From: Agromyces flavus
Lineage (GTDB): Bacteria > Actinomycetota > Actinomycetes > Actinomycetales > Microbacteriaceae
DNA: 64,000 bases
Direction: 5' to 3'
Assembly: GCF_900104685.1 (NCBI RefSeq)
Contig: NZ_LT629755.1
Coordinates: 2,542,001-2,606,000 of the forward strand
Shown piece after piece: positions 8,053 to 16,001 of this stretch. The notes under the pieces are model-generated. The model was not told the DNA's origin. It was given only the letters and a program-made list of their open reading frames with translations, and ran no database searches. Within the stretch, counting starts at the first letter, position 1, and each line of letters starts with the position of its first letter. The position numbers and the translations under genes were made by a program.

Positions 8053-8810
8053 TACCGCGCCGGCCGTCGCAGCGCGCTCCGCGCGAGCCGCCGATGCACG
8101 GCCACGAGCAGCGCCGTGAGCGCCACGAAGATGAGCAGCACGAGCACGCAGTACGCCGCGACCCCCGGATAGCCGCCGACCTGCGTCGCGTCGAGGAAGA
8201 AGTAGGGATACCAGCCGACGTCCGCGCCGCGCACGAGTGTGTAGACGAGCCAGGCCGAGGGCAGCACGAGCACGATCCCGACCGTCGCCCATGGCACCGG
8301 CGGATTCACCGCCATGACGGCGTCGACGGTCCACGCGATGAGGGCGAGCAGTGGCACGACGAAGTGCAGCACGGTGTCCGACCACGGCACCTCGACCCGG
8401 TAGTCGCGCGTCGAGGCCTGCACGACGATGAGCGCGAACACGATGCCCGAGACGAGCAGGTACACGGTCACCATCGTCCGGAACGCGCCGAGCAGCGGCG
8501 GGTCCACGGGGCGCAGCAACGCGTACGCGGCGGCGACGAGCAGCGTGACGACCGCGAGCATCGCCGACTGGATGGTGAAGTAGCTGAAGAAGTTCACCGA
8601 GGCGAAGAGCGGGAACCGCAGCACGTACTGGAAGTTGCCGATGAGCGCGATGACCTGGACGATCGCGATGGCCAACCGGAAGACGCCCAGCGCCCGCCGG
8701 GCGTTCACGCTGCCGTGCGGCCCAGGCCCCGGCCCCGGCTCCCGCCCCGCGGCATCCGCGCTCGTCACCGCTGCGGCGGAGCCGGTGACGGTCGCGGGCA
8801 TGTCCACCAC
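8049..8810 (-). CDS. Pr6Pr-family membrane protein
   Basis: 253 aa with about six hydrophobic segments (near residues 45-65, 72-98, 110-130, 145-165, 172-190, 212-235). The motifs SYFTIQSAMLAVVTLL and WSDTVLHFVVPLLALIAW, then GWYPYFFLDATQVGGYPG, are those of the Pr6Pr (FAR-17a/AIG1-like) six-helix family. Function of bacterial members is unknown; eukaryotic relatives hydrolyse lipid esters of hydroxy fatty acids. Convergent with the permuted amine oxidase and overlapping it by CTAG at 8049-8052; transcribed separately from the ABC operon below it. Confidence 0.8.
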   Translation of the reverse strand: MVDMPATVTGSAAAVTSADAAGREPGPGPGPHGSVNARRALGVFRLAIAIVQVIALIGNFQYVLRFPLFASVNFFSYFTIQSAMLAVVTLLVAAAYALLRPVDPPLLGAFRTMVTVYLLVSGIVFALIVVQASTRDYRVEVPWSDTVLHFVVPLLALIAWTVDAVMAVNPPVPWATVGIVLVLPSAWLVYTLVRGADVGWYPYFFLDATQVGGYPGVAAYCVLVLLIFVALTALLVAVHRRLARSALRRPARY

Positions 8811-8836
8811 GCTAGCGGCGCCGCCTCCGACGATCC

Positions 8837-9679
8837 TCAGTCCATGGGTCGCAGGATCCGGTCGAGGAACCTGCGGGTGCGCTCCTCGCGCGGGTTGGTG
8901 AAGATCTGGCCGGGCGCCCCGCGCTCGACGATCACGCCCCCGTCCATGAACAGCACCTCGTGCGCCGCCTGCCGCGCGAACGCGAGCTCGTGCGTGACCA
9001 CGACCATCGTCCAGCCCTCGTCGGCGAGCTCCTTGATGACGTGCAGCACCTCGCCGACCAGCTCGGGATCGAGCGCGCTCGTCGGCTCGTCGAACAGCAG
9101 CAGGTCGGGCTTGAGCGCGAGCGCGCGCACGATGCCGACGCGCTGCTGCTGTCCGCCCGAGAGCTCGAACGGGTAGGCGTCGCGCTTTTCGGCGAGGCCC
9201 ACGCGATCGAGCAGTGCGGATGCCTCGGCGAGCGCCTGCGCCTTCGGCACGCGCTGCACGCGGATCGGCCCCTCGACGACGTTCTCGATCACGGTCATGT
9301 GCGGGAAGAGGTTGTGCTGCTGGAACACCATCGCGGACCGGTCGCGCATCGCGATCCGGTCGGCCTTGGCGAGCGGACGCGAGAAGTCGATCGTCGGCCC
9401 GCCGTCGAACGCGAGCTCGCCGCCATCCGGGGTCTCGAGGCCGTTGAGCGAGCGCAGCACGGTCGTCTTGCCCGACCCGCTGGGACCGATGAGCGTCACG
9501 ACCTCGCCGCGTCGCACCGAGAAGTCGATGCCGCGCAGCACCTCGTTGGTGCCGAACGACTTGCGGATGCCGCGTGCCGACAGCAGCACCGAGGCATCCG
9601 TCGACCCGGTCTGCGGTGGGGCGAGCGGGTCGCCGCCGGACGGCGGCACCGGCGGCTGGGGCGGTTCAGTGCGCGACAT
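8837..9679 (-). CDS. Polar amino acid (cystine-type) ABC transporter ATP-binding protein
   Basis: 280 aa. Walker [10 protein letters not shown] (65-73), Q-loop [14 protein letters not shown], signature LSGGQQQR, Walker [15 protein letters not shown]-loop VVVTHEL: a complete importer ATPase of the GlnQ/TcyC class. The start is set at ATG 9679, which overlaps the permease end by 14 bases; an upstream ATG at 9715 would extend further into the permease gene. The first 30 residues are a Pro-rich tail not typical of the family. Last gene of a substrate-binding protein, permease, ATPase operon on the minus strand. Confidence 0.92.
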   Translation of the reverse strand: MSRTEPPQPPVPPSGGDPLAPPQTGSTDASVLLSARGIRKSFGTNEVLRGIDFSVRRGEVVTLIGPSGSGKTTVLRSLNGLETPDGGELAFDGGPTIDFSRPLAKADRIAMRDRSAMVFQQHNLFPHMTVIENVVEGPIRVQRVPKAQALAEASALLDRVGLAEKRDAYPFELSGGQQQRVGIVRALALKPDLLLFDEPTSALDPELVGEVLHVIKELADEGWTMVVVTHELAFARQAAHEVLFMDGGVIVERGAPGQIFTNPREERTRRFLDRILRPMD

Positions 9680-10331
9680 AGCGGTCCAACCTCTTCTCCA
9701 GCGCGGACTGCCCACCCGAGAGGGCCAGGCAGATGACCCAGTAGATCAGGGCGGCCTCGAGGTACACCAGCAGGAACTCGGTGCTGAACGCCGCGATCTC
9801 CTGCGCGACGCGGAACATCTCGGTCACGAGGATGAGCGACGCGAGCGACGTGTCCTTCACGAGTGAGATGAAGGTGTTCGAGAGCGGCGGCACCGACACC
9901 CGCGCGGCCTGCGGCAGGATGACGCGACGCAGCGTCGTCGCGCTGGACATGCCGATCGTGTACCCCGCCTCCCACTGCCCCTTCGGAACCGAGAGGATGG
10001 CGGCCCGGATGATCTCGGCCGCGTAGCCGCCGACGTTGAGCGAGAACGCGGCGATCGCGCTCGGCCATGGGTCGATCGTGATGCCGATCGAGGGCATGCC
10101 GTAGAAGATCACGAAGAGCTGCACGAGCAGCGGCGTCCCGCGGATGACCGACACGTAGAACCGGGCGATGTTCGACACGATCCGGTTCTTCGAGAGGCGC
10201 ATGAGCGCGACGGCCAGGGCGAGCACGAGCCCGATGGCGAACGACGCGAGCGCGAGCGGGATGGTGCCCGTGACCGCGCCGAGGACCAGGGGCCCGACCG
10301 ATTCGAGCAGGAGCTGCAGGTTCTCGTTCAC
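9666..10331 (-). CDS. Polar amino acid (cystine-type) ABC transporter permease
   Basis: 221 aa from GTG at 10331, chosen because GGAGG lies 9 nt upstream; an ATG at 10394 gives a 21-residue longer, non-hydrophobic N-terminus. Several membrane spans with the His/Glu/Arg permease loop [20 protein letters not shown] that docks on the ATPase. [17 protein letters not shown] is typical of the HisM/TcyB class. Together with the neighbouring binding protein and ATPase it forms an importer; one permease gene suggests a homodimeric channel. Confidence 0.92.
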   Translation of the reverse strand: MNENLQLLLESVGPLVLGAVTGTIPLALASFAIGLVLALAVALMRLSKNRIVSNIARFYVSVIRGTPLLVQLFVIFYGMPSIGITIDPWPSAIAAFSLNVGGYAAEIIRAAILSVPKGQWEAGYTIGMSSATTLRRVILPQAARVSVPPLSNTFISLVKDTSLASLILVTEMFRVAQEIAAFSTEFLLVYLEAALIYWVICLALSGGQSALEKRLDRYVAH

Positions 10332-10443
10332 GAGCTCACGTCCCTCCGGGCGCACGGATGCCGCGTCCGCGGACCCTGCGCCCCATGTTGCCATCCGCGG
10401 CGTGGCCGACGGTCATGGCGCGGCAACCGGTGCGAACGGACGA

Positions 10444-10477
10444 CGGCGGTGCCGCACGCGATCACGCGGCACCGCCG
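10444..10477 (-). promoter_or_regulatory. Intercistronic hairpin between binding protein and permease genes
   Basis: Perfect 12-bp stem (10444-10455 with 10466-10477) and a 10-nt loop, directly after the binding-protein stop codon and 113 bases before the permease start. No T-tract follows. Such hairpins commonly protect the upstream message, giving more binding protein than permease; that role is inferred. Confidence 0.6.
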
Positions 10478-10490
10478 GAACCGGTGCGGA

Positions 10491-11309
10491 CTACTGCGAG
10501 ACGTCGGCGCCGAAGTACTTCTCGCCGATCTCGGCGAGCACGCCCTCGTCGCGCAGCTCGGCGAGCGCCTCGTCGACGGCCTCGACGAGCGCCTCCTTGT
10601 CCTTCGTGAACGCGAATGCGCTCTCGGAGGTCTCGTCGGTCTCGGCGGCGACCTCGATCGGGGCGTCCGGCGTGGTGGTCAGGTAGTCGAGGAACGTCAG
10701 CTCGTCGTTGATGGTCGCGTCGACGCGGCCCTGCTCGAGCAGCGCGACGGCCTGGGCCCAGCCCTCGACCGCCTCGACCTTCGCCCCCGACTCGGTCGCG
10801 AGCTCGTACCAGTTGCTCGTGAGCGACTGCGCGGTGGTCTTGCCGTCGAGGTCGTCGAACGACGAGATCGACGAGTCGCCCTCGTTCACGACGATGACGC
10901 CGCGCGAGACGGTGTACGGCTCGCTGAAGAGGTACTGCTCCTCGCGCTCGGGCGTGATCGAGACCTGGTTGCCGATCACGTCGAAGCGGCCCGCGTCGAG
11001 GCCCGCGAAGATCGCGTCCCACTGGGTCTCCTGGAACTCGACCTCGAGGCCGAGCTTGTCGGCGACCGCCTCGGCGATCTCGACGTCGTAGCCCACCAGT
11101 TCGCCCGAGCCGTCCTCATGGAAGCTGAACGGCCGGTACGTGCCCTCGGTGGCGACGGTGAGCGTGCCGTCCGACACCAGCCCGTAGTCGTCGGCCGCGC
11201 CGCTCGCCTCGCCGGAACCGGAGCCGGAGTCACCGCTCGAGCACGCGGCGAGCGCGAGGACGGCGGCGGACGCGGCGGCGACGCCGAGGATGGTGCGGGT
11301 TCGTGACAT
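10491..11309 (-). CDS. Amino acid ABC transporter substrate-binding lipoprotein, cystine-type
   Basis: 272 aa. Lipoprotein signal with lipobox LAAC (Cys23), a Gly/Ser linker, then a periplasmic-binding fold of family 3: GTLTVATEGTYRPFSFHED, GELVGYDVEIAEAVADKLG, FDVIGNQVSITPEREEQYLF, DLDGKTTAQSLTSNWYELA. The GNQV/TPER pattern and the TSNW segment resemble L-cystine binding proteins (FliY/TcyA) more than glutamine or arginine ones. First gene of the importer operon; it would capture substrate at the outer face of the membrane. Cystine specificity is a family-based guess. Confidence 0.88.
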   Translation of the reverse strand: MSRTRTILGVAAASAAVLALAACSSGDSGSGSGEASGAADDYGLVSDGTLTVATEGTYRPFSFHEDGSGELVGYDVEIAEAVADKLGLEVEFQETQWDAIFAGLDAGRFDVIGNQVSITPEREEQYLFSEPYTVSRGVIVVNEGDSSISSFDDLDGKTTAQSLTSNWYELATESGAKVEAVEGWAQAVALLEQGRVDATINDELTFLDYLTTTPDAPIEVAAETDETSESAFAFTKDKEALVEAVDEALAELRDEGVLAEIGEKYFGADVSQ

Positions 11310-11612
11310 GGGGGGTGCTCCGTTCGTGACGTTCGGGGAGTGCGCATCGGGCGCGAGGCGGTGGCTCGGTGGGCCTCCGGCATGACGAGTCCATCACGGC
11401 CGCGGCCACGGGGTGAAACCGGATGACGCCCCGTTTCCATTCCCGATCAGCCGGGATTCGGCCGGGATCCGTCGACATGCGCGGGCGGGCATACACGTTC
11501 GGCGCGTCGTTTCGCAACCGTCGACGGCGCGGATCGCGTCGCCGCTACGCTGGCGCCGTCGAGGGACCGGATCCCTCGTCGCGGTGACCCCACACCAACC
11601 CGAAGGAATCCC
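11310..11612. other. Intergenic region with divergent promoters
   Basis: Separates the ABC importer (minus) from a small membrane protein (plus). A TACGCT hexamer at 11546-11551 could be the -10 of the plus-strand gene. CGAGGGA (11560-11566) and TCCCTCG (11572-11578) form a 7-bp hairpin in that gene's leader. AAGGAA at 11603-11608 is its ribosome-binding site. I see no gene or known riboswitch here. Confidence 0.4.
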
Positions 11613-11942
11613 ATGATCACTCTGACCTGGCTCCTCCTCATCGCTCTCGCGGCCGGCGTGCTCGGACTCGTCGACGGAATCTGGCGTCTGCGGGCGCGCG
11701 GCGGCTCGACCGTCGTCGGCATCATCGAGATCGTCGTCGCGGCCTTGTTCCTGCTCTCCCTGTTCCTGCCCGGCATCCCGTTCGGCTCGCTCGCGCTCGG
11801 CATCGCGCTGCTCATCGTGCTCGCCGTGGCGATGTTCGCCGGCGGCCGCACCGGCCGGACGCTGACGATCATCGCGCTCGTGCTGACGGCCATCTGGCTC
11901 GTGCTGACGCTCGGATGGGTCGTGATCCCCGGCGTCAACTGA
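11613..11942 (+). CDS. Small integral membrane protein of unknown function
   Basis: 109 aa, almost entirely hydrophobic: four predicted membrane spans (about 3-22, 35-55, 58-78, 85-105) joined by short loops such as WRLRARGGS and AGGRTGR. Not assignable to a named family by eye; similar small four-helix proteins are widespread in actinobacteria. Good ribosome-binding site (AAGGAA) 5 nt before the ATG. Single-gene transcript ending at the hairpin that follows immediately. Confidence 0.8.
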   Translation: MITLTWLLLIALAAGVLGLVDGIWRLRARGGSTVVGIIEIVVAALFLLSLFLPGIPFGSLALGIALLIVLAVAMFAGGRTGRTLTIIALVLTAIWLVLTLGWVVIPGVN

Positions 11943-11960
11943 CGCGCCGCGCTCCGACCG

Positions 11961-11993
11961 AGAGGCCGGCACCCGTCGCGGGTGCCGGCCTCT
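11961..11993. terminator. Bidirectional hairpin terminator
   Basis: 15-bp perfect stem (11961-11975 with 11979-11993) and a 3-nt loop, between the convergent ends of the small membrane protein (11942) and the GNAT gene (12011). No long T-run, as is usual in GC-rich actinobacteria; position and strength support termination on both strands. Confidence 0.75.
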
Positions 11994-12010
11994 CGCGTCC
12001 GTGCTCGGCG

Positions 12011-12658
12011 CTACTCGAGTCCGAGTTCGTCCCGCGCCGCACCGGCGCCGTCGACCTCGAGCGTCCAGTCAGGTCGCACGAGCCACCCGGGTTCGAGGCG
12101 GAATCGCACGTCGATCGAGACCTCACCGGGGCGGGTCTCCAATCGGCTCACGCCGTTCTCGCGGTACCCGAGCGACTTCGTCACGCCCAATGAGGCACCG
12201 TTCCAGTCGGCCGCGCTCGTCTCGGCGACCTCGGCGCCGAGGTGGTCGAACGCCCAGATCAGCACGGCGGCGCGCATCTCCTTCCCGAGCCCGAGTCCCT
12301 GCTTCGAGGCGGTCAGCCATGAGCCGGTGGAGATCGTCCGCCGTGCGGGGAACCGGTGGCCGCGCACGTCCTGCAGGCCGACGGGCACGCCGTCGTGCAG
12401 CACCGCGAAGAGCAGGGTCCACTCGTCGCGCTCGAGCGCCGCACGCTGCCGCCAGACGTGCTGCGCGAGACCGCGCCGTTGCACATCGGGCTCCGCATCG
12501 GTCCACGGCGCGGCGAACGGCATGACCGACGGGTCGTGGATGCCGGCGAGCGCCGCGTCGACGAGGGGTCCGAGGTCCTCGTCGCGCGCGAGCCGCAGTT
12601 CGAGCCGGGGCGTTCGCAGGCGGAGGCGGAACAGCGGCCAGACGTCCTCGAGATCCAT
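12011..12658 (-). CDS. GNAT-family N-acetyltransferase (RimJ/RimL type)
   Basis: 215 aa. Begins with the family opening LRTPRLELRLARDEDLGPLV; the acetyl-CoA loop is seen as TASKQGLGLGKEMRAAVLIW, followed by SAADWNGASLGVTKSLGYREN, the usual beta6-alpha4 segment of RimJ-like enzymes. Transfers an acetyl group from acetyl-CoA to a protein N-terminus or small amine; the target is unknown. Convergent with the gene to its left, divergent from the GntR gene to its right. Not in an operon. Confidence 0.85.
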   Translation of the reverse strand: MDLEDVWPLFRLRLRTPRLELRLARDEDLGPLVDAALAGIHDPSVMPFAAPWTDAEPDVQRRGLAQHVWRQRAALERDEWTLLFAVLHDGVPVGLQDVRGHRFPARRTISTGSWLTASKQGLGLGKEMRAAVLIWAFDHLGAEVAETSAADWNGASLGVTKSLGYRENGVSRLETRPGEVSIDVRFRLEPGWLVRPDWTLEVDGAGAARDELGLE

Positions 12659-12718
12659 CGCACGACCCTATCGGCCGCAGCATCCGCTCACGCGCCCGCC
12701 TCGCACCCCGCGGCGAGG

Positions 12719-12804
12719 GTATGCCGAACCACGCCGTACCGCGCCCGTTCCCGTCGTTCGGCATACTCTCGCGGAAGCAGGAATTCCTCCTAAAGCGAAT
12801 GATT
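12719..12804. promoter_or_regulatory. Inverted repeat and half-site upstream of GntR gene
   Basis: GTATGCCGAAC (12719-12729) is repeated exactly inverted at 12756-12766 with 26 nt between. Closer to the gene, the minus strand of 12796-12804 reads AATCATTCG, 8 of 9 the same as the left half of the 27-nt boxes ahead of the dehydrogenase and permease genes, and is followed by CTTTAG as in one of them. Autoregulation by the GntR protein is inferred. Confidence 0.4.
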
Positions 12805-12854
12805 CTGCGGCGGGGCGCGGTTCGGCCCCGATCCGCTCGACTAGCCTGAGTCGC

Positions 12855-13625
12855 ATGGAGACGAGGGTGGGTCCGGGGGCGCGCGAAGCCGTCTTCGCCC
12901 AGCTCGCCGACGCCGGCCGCGCCGAGCAGGTCGCCCAGCGCCTCACCGACGGCATCGTGCTCGGCGTGCTCCACGCCGGCGAGCGCCTGCCGAGCGAACC
13001 CGAGCTCGCCCGACGCTTCGGCGTCGCGCTCATCACCGTGCGCGAGGGGCTCGGCATCCTGCGGGAGTCCGGTCTCGTCGAGACGCGGCGCGGGCGGGAC
13101 GGCGGCAGCTTCGTCGTCGAGGACGAGGGCGGACACCGCTCGCTCCTCACCGCACGCCTGCGAGGGCTCGCGCAGGTCGAGCTCAGCGACATGGCCGTGT
13201 ACTTCGGCGCCATCCTCGCAGGGTCGGCCGAACGCGCCGCCGAGCGTGCGGCGGACGCCGACGGCGAGCGCCTGGGCGCCTGGCTCGCCGCCGCCGACTT
13301 CGGCACCGCGGCATCCGCCCGCACCAATCAGGGCGGGTTCTTCCTCGAGGTCGCCGTGCTCAGCCAGTCGGCGCGGCTCGTGCGCGAGCAGATCCGGCTG
13401 CAGGCCGAATTCGGTCCGCTCCTGCTCCTCGGCCTCGACGACGACGCGGCCCGGTCCGAGGTGGTCGCTCACGACCGCGCGATCGTCCGGGCCATCGCCG
13501 CGCGCCGTCCGGCGCGGGCCCGCGAGGCCGCGGGCGCGCTCGTGCGCGGCCTGTCCGAGCAGCTGCTCTCCGCCAAGGCGCGCATCGAGCGAGGGGGTGC
13601 ACTCGATGAGCCGCTCGGCGCCTGA
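12855..13625 (+). CDS. FadR-type GntR-family transcriptional regulator
   Basis: 256 aa. N-terminal winged helix (about 22-90): QVAQRLTDGIVLGVLHAGER, LPSEPELARRFGVALITVRE, GLGILRESGLVETRRGRDGG. The rest is an all-helical FadR C-terminal domain. TAGCCT lies 7 nt before the ATG, so the mRNA is probably leaderless. The next gene, a Cache-domain protein, overlaps it by 20 bases, so the two are made together. Likely controls the downstream succinate-semialdehyde dehydrogenase and APC permease through the two 27-nt boxes; ligand perhaps an amine or omega-amino acid (inference from context). Confidence 0.88.
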   Translation: METRVGPGAREAVFAQLADAGRAEQVAQRLTDGIVLGVLHAGERLPSEPELARRFGVALITVREGLGILRESGLVETRRGRDGGSFVVEDEGGHRSLLTARLRGLAQVELSDMAVYFGAILAGSAERAAERAADADGERLGAWLAAADFGTAASARTNQGGFFLEVAVLSQSARLVREQIRLQAEFGPLLLLGLDDDAARSEVVAHDRAIVRAIAARRPARAREAAGALVRGLSEQLLSAKARIERGGALDEPLGA

Positions 13626-14352
13626 GGTCGCCGCGGCGGTGACGCGCGTGTTCACGACCGTCTTCGACCAGCTCGCCGCGTGGCGCACGCCCATCGAGCA
13701 GCTGATCGCGCACTCCCCCGAGATGCGCCCCGCCGAGCTCGACTCGGCCGTCGCCGACCTCGTGCTCCCGCACCTCGTCGAGGACGACCCGCTGCTCGTC
13801 GGCGCAGGCGTCATCGCCGACGGCGAGATCGTGCGCGGCCGCGACGTGCACTTCGCGTGGTGGCTCGGACCCCTCGAGGCCAACCCCGTGCTCGGCTCCA
13901 CGACCGAGCCCACGCGCCTCGACCTCTCCACGCGGGGCTACACCGAGTACCTCCGCGACTTCCGCGCCCTCGAGTGGTACCGCATCCCCGCCACCACGCG
14001 GCACGCCCATGTGACCGGCCCCTACGTCGACCACCTCTGCACGTGCGACTACATCCTCACGCTGACGATGCCCGTGCACGCCCGCGGCGCCGGCGCCGCT
14101 GACGATGACGTCCGCATGGTGGGCGTCGTCGGGGCGGATGTCGCGGTGCGCCGCCTGGAGCACGAGCTGCTCTCCGCGTTCCTCGACGTTCCCGAGCCGC
14201 TCGCCCTCGTGAACGAGGACGGCCGAGTCGTGCTCTCGACCGAGCCGACGCTCCAGGTCGGACAGATCGCCGTCGAATGGGCGGCCGCCGAGCCGTGCTC
14301 CGGGACACCCTTCCGCGTGCTCACAGGCCCCGCAGCATCCGCCTCGAAATAA
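13606..14352 (+). CDS. Standalone cytoplasmic Cache-domain sensor protein
   Basis: 248 aa, no signal peptide or membrane span. The sequence looks like a Cache/PAS-like extracellular sensor fold without its membrane helices: helix VAAAVTRVFTTVFDQLAAW, then GAGVIADGEIVRGRDVHFAW, LDLSTRGYTEYLRDFRALEW and VVGVVGADVAVRRLEHELL, as in ligand-binding domains of chemoreceptors and kinases. ATG with GAGGGGG upstream, placed 20 bases inside the end of the GntR gene, implying translational coupling and possible physical partnership with GntR. The gene ends inside the first 27-nt box. A small-molecule sensor for the amine or semialdehyde pathway is my inference. Confidence 0.75.
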   Translation: MSRSAPEVAAAVTRVFTTVFDQLAAWRTPIEQLIAHSPEMRPAELDSAVADLVLPHLVEDDPLLVGAGVIADGEIVRGRDVHFAWWLGPLEANPVLGSTTEPTRLDLSTRGYTEYLRDFRALEWYRIPATTRHAHVTGPYVDHLCTCDYILTLTMPVHARGAGAADDDVRMVGVVGADVAVRRLEHELLSAFLDVPEPLALVNEDGRVVLSTEPTLQVGQIAVEWAAAEPCSGTPFRVLTGPAASASK

Positions 14353-14373
14353 ATCATGCGCTGATATATCTTT
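14347..14373 (+). promoter_or_regulatory. 27-nt regulatory/promoter box, copy 1 (before succinate-semialdehyde dehydrogenase)
   Basis: This AT-rich segment matches 15893-15919 at 22 of 27 positions. It holds a dyad ATCA-tgcgc-TGAT (14353-14365) that fits a FadR/GntR site and a TATATC that may be the -10. It overlaps the stop codon of the Cache gene and lies 87 bases before the dehydrogenase ATG. Confidence 0.6.
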
Positions 14374-14459
14374 GAACGACGAGCGTATGCACCGCGGCAG
14401 ACGACCCTTCGACCTGCCCGGGTGGCCAACGGCGCGGTGCACCGAGAAGGAGAAACCCC

Positions 14460-15824
14460 ATGAGCTATGCCGTGACCAACCCTGCGACGGGCGAGGTCCT
14501 CACGACCTACCCGACGATCACCGACGACGAGCTGCAGGCGGCGATCGCCTCGGCCGCCGAGGCGCACCGCACCTGGGCGAAGTCGACCACCGTCGAGGAG
14601 CGCGCGGCGCTCATCCGGCGCGTCGGCGAGCTGCACGTCGAGCGGCGCCAGGAACTCGCCGAGATCATCGTGCGCGAGATGGGCAAGCCGATCGAGCAGG
14701 CCCTCGCCGAGGCCGATTTCGCGGGCGACATCTACACGTACTACGCCGACCACTCGGCCGACTTCCTCAAGGACGAGCCGGTCAGCCTCCTCGCGGGCGA
14801 CGGTTCCGCCGTCATCCGCCGCAGCTCGCTCGGCGTGCTCCTCGGCGTCATGCCGTGGAACTTCCCGTACTACCAGGTGGCGCGCTTCGCCGGTCCCAAC
14901 CTGATCATCGGCAACACCATCCTGCTCAAGCACGCCGAGCAGTGCCCCGAGTCGGCCGCGGCCATCGCGAAGATCTTCGCCGACGCCGGTTTCCCCGAGG
15001 GCGCGTACGTCAACATCTACGCCTCGCACGCGCAGATCGAGACCGTCATCGCCGACCCGCGCGTGCAGGGCGTCTCGCTCACCGGCTCGGAGCGTGCCGG
15101 CGCCGCGGTCGCCGAGATCGCGGGCCGTCACCTCAAGAAGGTCGTGCTCGAGCTCGGCGGATCCGACCCGTTCATCCTGCTCTCGACCGACGACCTCGAC
15201 ACCGCCGTGCAGAACGCGGTCGACGCGCGACTCGACAACAGCGGCCAGTCGTGCAACGCGGCCAAGCGCTTCATCGTCGTCGACGAGCTGTACGAGCCGT
15301 TCCTCGAGAAGTTCACGGCGAAGATCGCCGAGGTCGAGGCATCCGACCCGACCTCGTCCGACTCGGCGCTCGGGCCGCTGTCCTCGCTCAAGGCGGCCGA
15401 GGGCCTCGAGGAGCAGGTCAAGCGCGCGGTCGAGCACGGTGCCAAGCTCGTGCACGGCGGCACGCGCGACGGCGCGTTCTTCCAGACGACGGTGCTGACG
15501 GATGTCGCGTCCGACAACCCCGCGTCGAAGGAGGAGTTCTTCGGCCCGGTCGCGCAGGTCTACCGCGCCACCGACGAGGACGACGCGGTGCGCATCGCCA
15601 ACGACATCCCGTTCGGCCTGGGCTCGTACGTCTACACGACCGACCCCGAGCAGGCCGACCGCGTCGCGAACGGCATCGAGGCCGGCATGGTGTTCGTCAA
15701 CGTCGTGCTGGCGGATGGCGCGGAGCTGCCCTTCGGCGGCGTGAAGCGCTCGGGCTCGGGCCGCGAGCTCGGCCGGTTCGGCGCCGACGAGTTCGTGAAC
15801 AAGAAGCTCATCCGCGTCGGCTGA
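14460..15824 (+). CDS. NAD(P)-dependent succinate-semialdehyde dehydrogenase-type aldehyde dehydrogenase
   Basis: 454 aa, the shorter class of bacterial succinate-semialdehyde dehydrogenases. Seen: VMPWNFPYYQVARFAGPNLI, ELGGSDPF with general base Glu231, catalytic Cys265 in SGQSCNAAKR, EEFFGPVAQVYRA, and LPFGGVKRSGSGRELG. Oxidises succinate semialdehyde (or a close aldehyde) to succinate. Ribosome-binding site AAGGAG at 14447-14452. Preceded by box 1 and followed by a strong hairpin, so it is its own transcript controlled in parallel with the permease gene. A second, longer dehydrogenase of the same general type lies at 51702-53168. Confidence 0.88.
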   Translation: MSYAVTNPATGEVLTTYPTITDDELQAAIASAAEAHRTWAKSTTVEERAALIRRVGELHVERRQELAEIIVREMGKPIEQALAEADFAGDIYTYYADHSADFLKDEPVSLLAGDGSAVIRRSSLGVLLGVMPWNFPYYQVARFAGPNLIIGNTILLKHAEQCPESAAAIAKIFADAGFPEGAYVNIYASHAQIETVIADPRVQGVSLTGSERAGAAVAEIAGRHLKKVVLELGGSDPFILLSTDDLDTAVQNAVDARLDNSGQSCNAAKRFIVVDELYEPFLEKFTAKIAEVEASDPTSSDSALGPLSSLKAAEGLEEQVKRAVEHGAKLVHGGTRDGAFFQTTVLTDVASDNPASKEEFFGPVAQVYRATDEDDAVRIANDIPFGLGSYVYTTDPEQADRVANGIEAGMVFVNVVLADGAELPFGGVKRSGSGRELGRFGADEFVNKKLIRVG

Positions 15825-15836
15825 CGACTGCAGCGC

Positions 15837-15870
15837 ACGAGCCCTCGGACCGTACGGTCCGGGGGCTCGT
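15837..15870 (+). terminator. Hairpin terminator after succinate-semialdehyde dehydrogenase
   Basis: Arms 15837-15851 and 15856-15870 pair over 15 positions with one G-T, with a 4-nt loop; the loop and adjoining bases make the palindrome CCGTACGG. It begins 12 bases after the stop codon and ends before box 2. Confidence 0.7.
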
Positions 15871-15892
15871 CGCATGCCAGGGGTGCGGGCGG

Positions 15893-15919
15893 AAATCAAT
15901 CATCCGGTGCTATAGCTTT
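15893..15919 (+). promoter_or_regulatory. 27-nt regulatory/promoter box, copy 2 (before APC permease)
   Basis: Same element as 14347-14373 (22 of 27 identical). The dyad is ATCA-tccgg-TGCT (15899-15911) and TATAGC may be the -10. It lies 82 bases before the permease ATG, about the same distance as copy 1 from its gene, supporting a shared regulator. Confidence 0.6.
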
Positions 15920-16001
15920 AGTGCCGAAGGTATGGCAAGCTGGCGACCGGCGCCCGGGGTGGGAGGGCGCGATCAACGACGATCACCCCCGAAAGGCAGA
16001 C

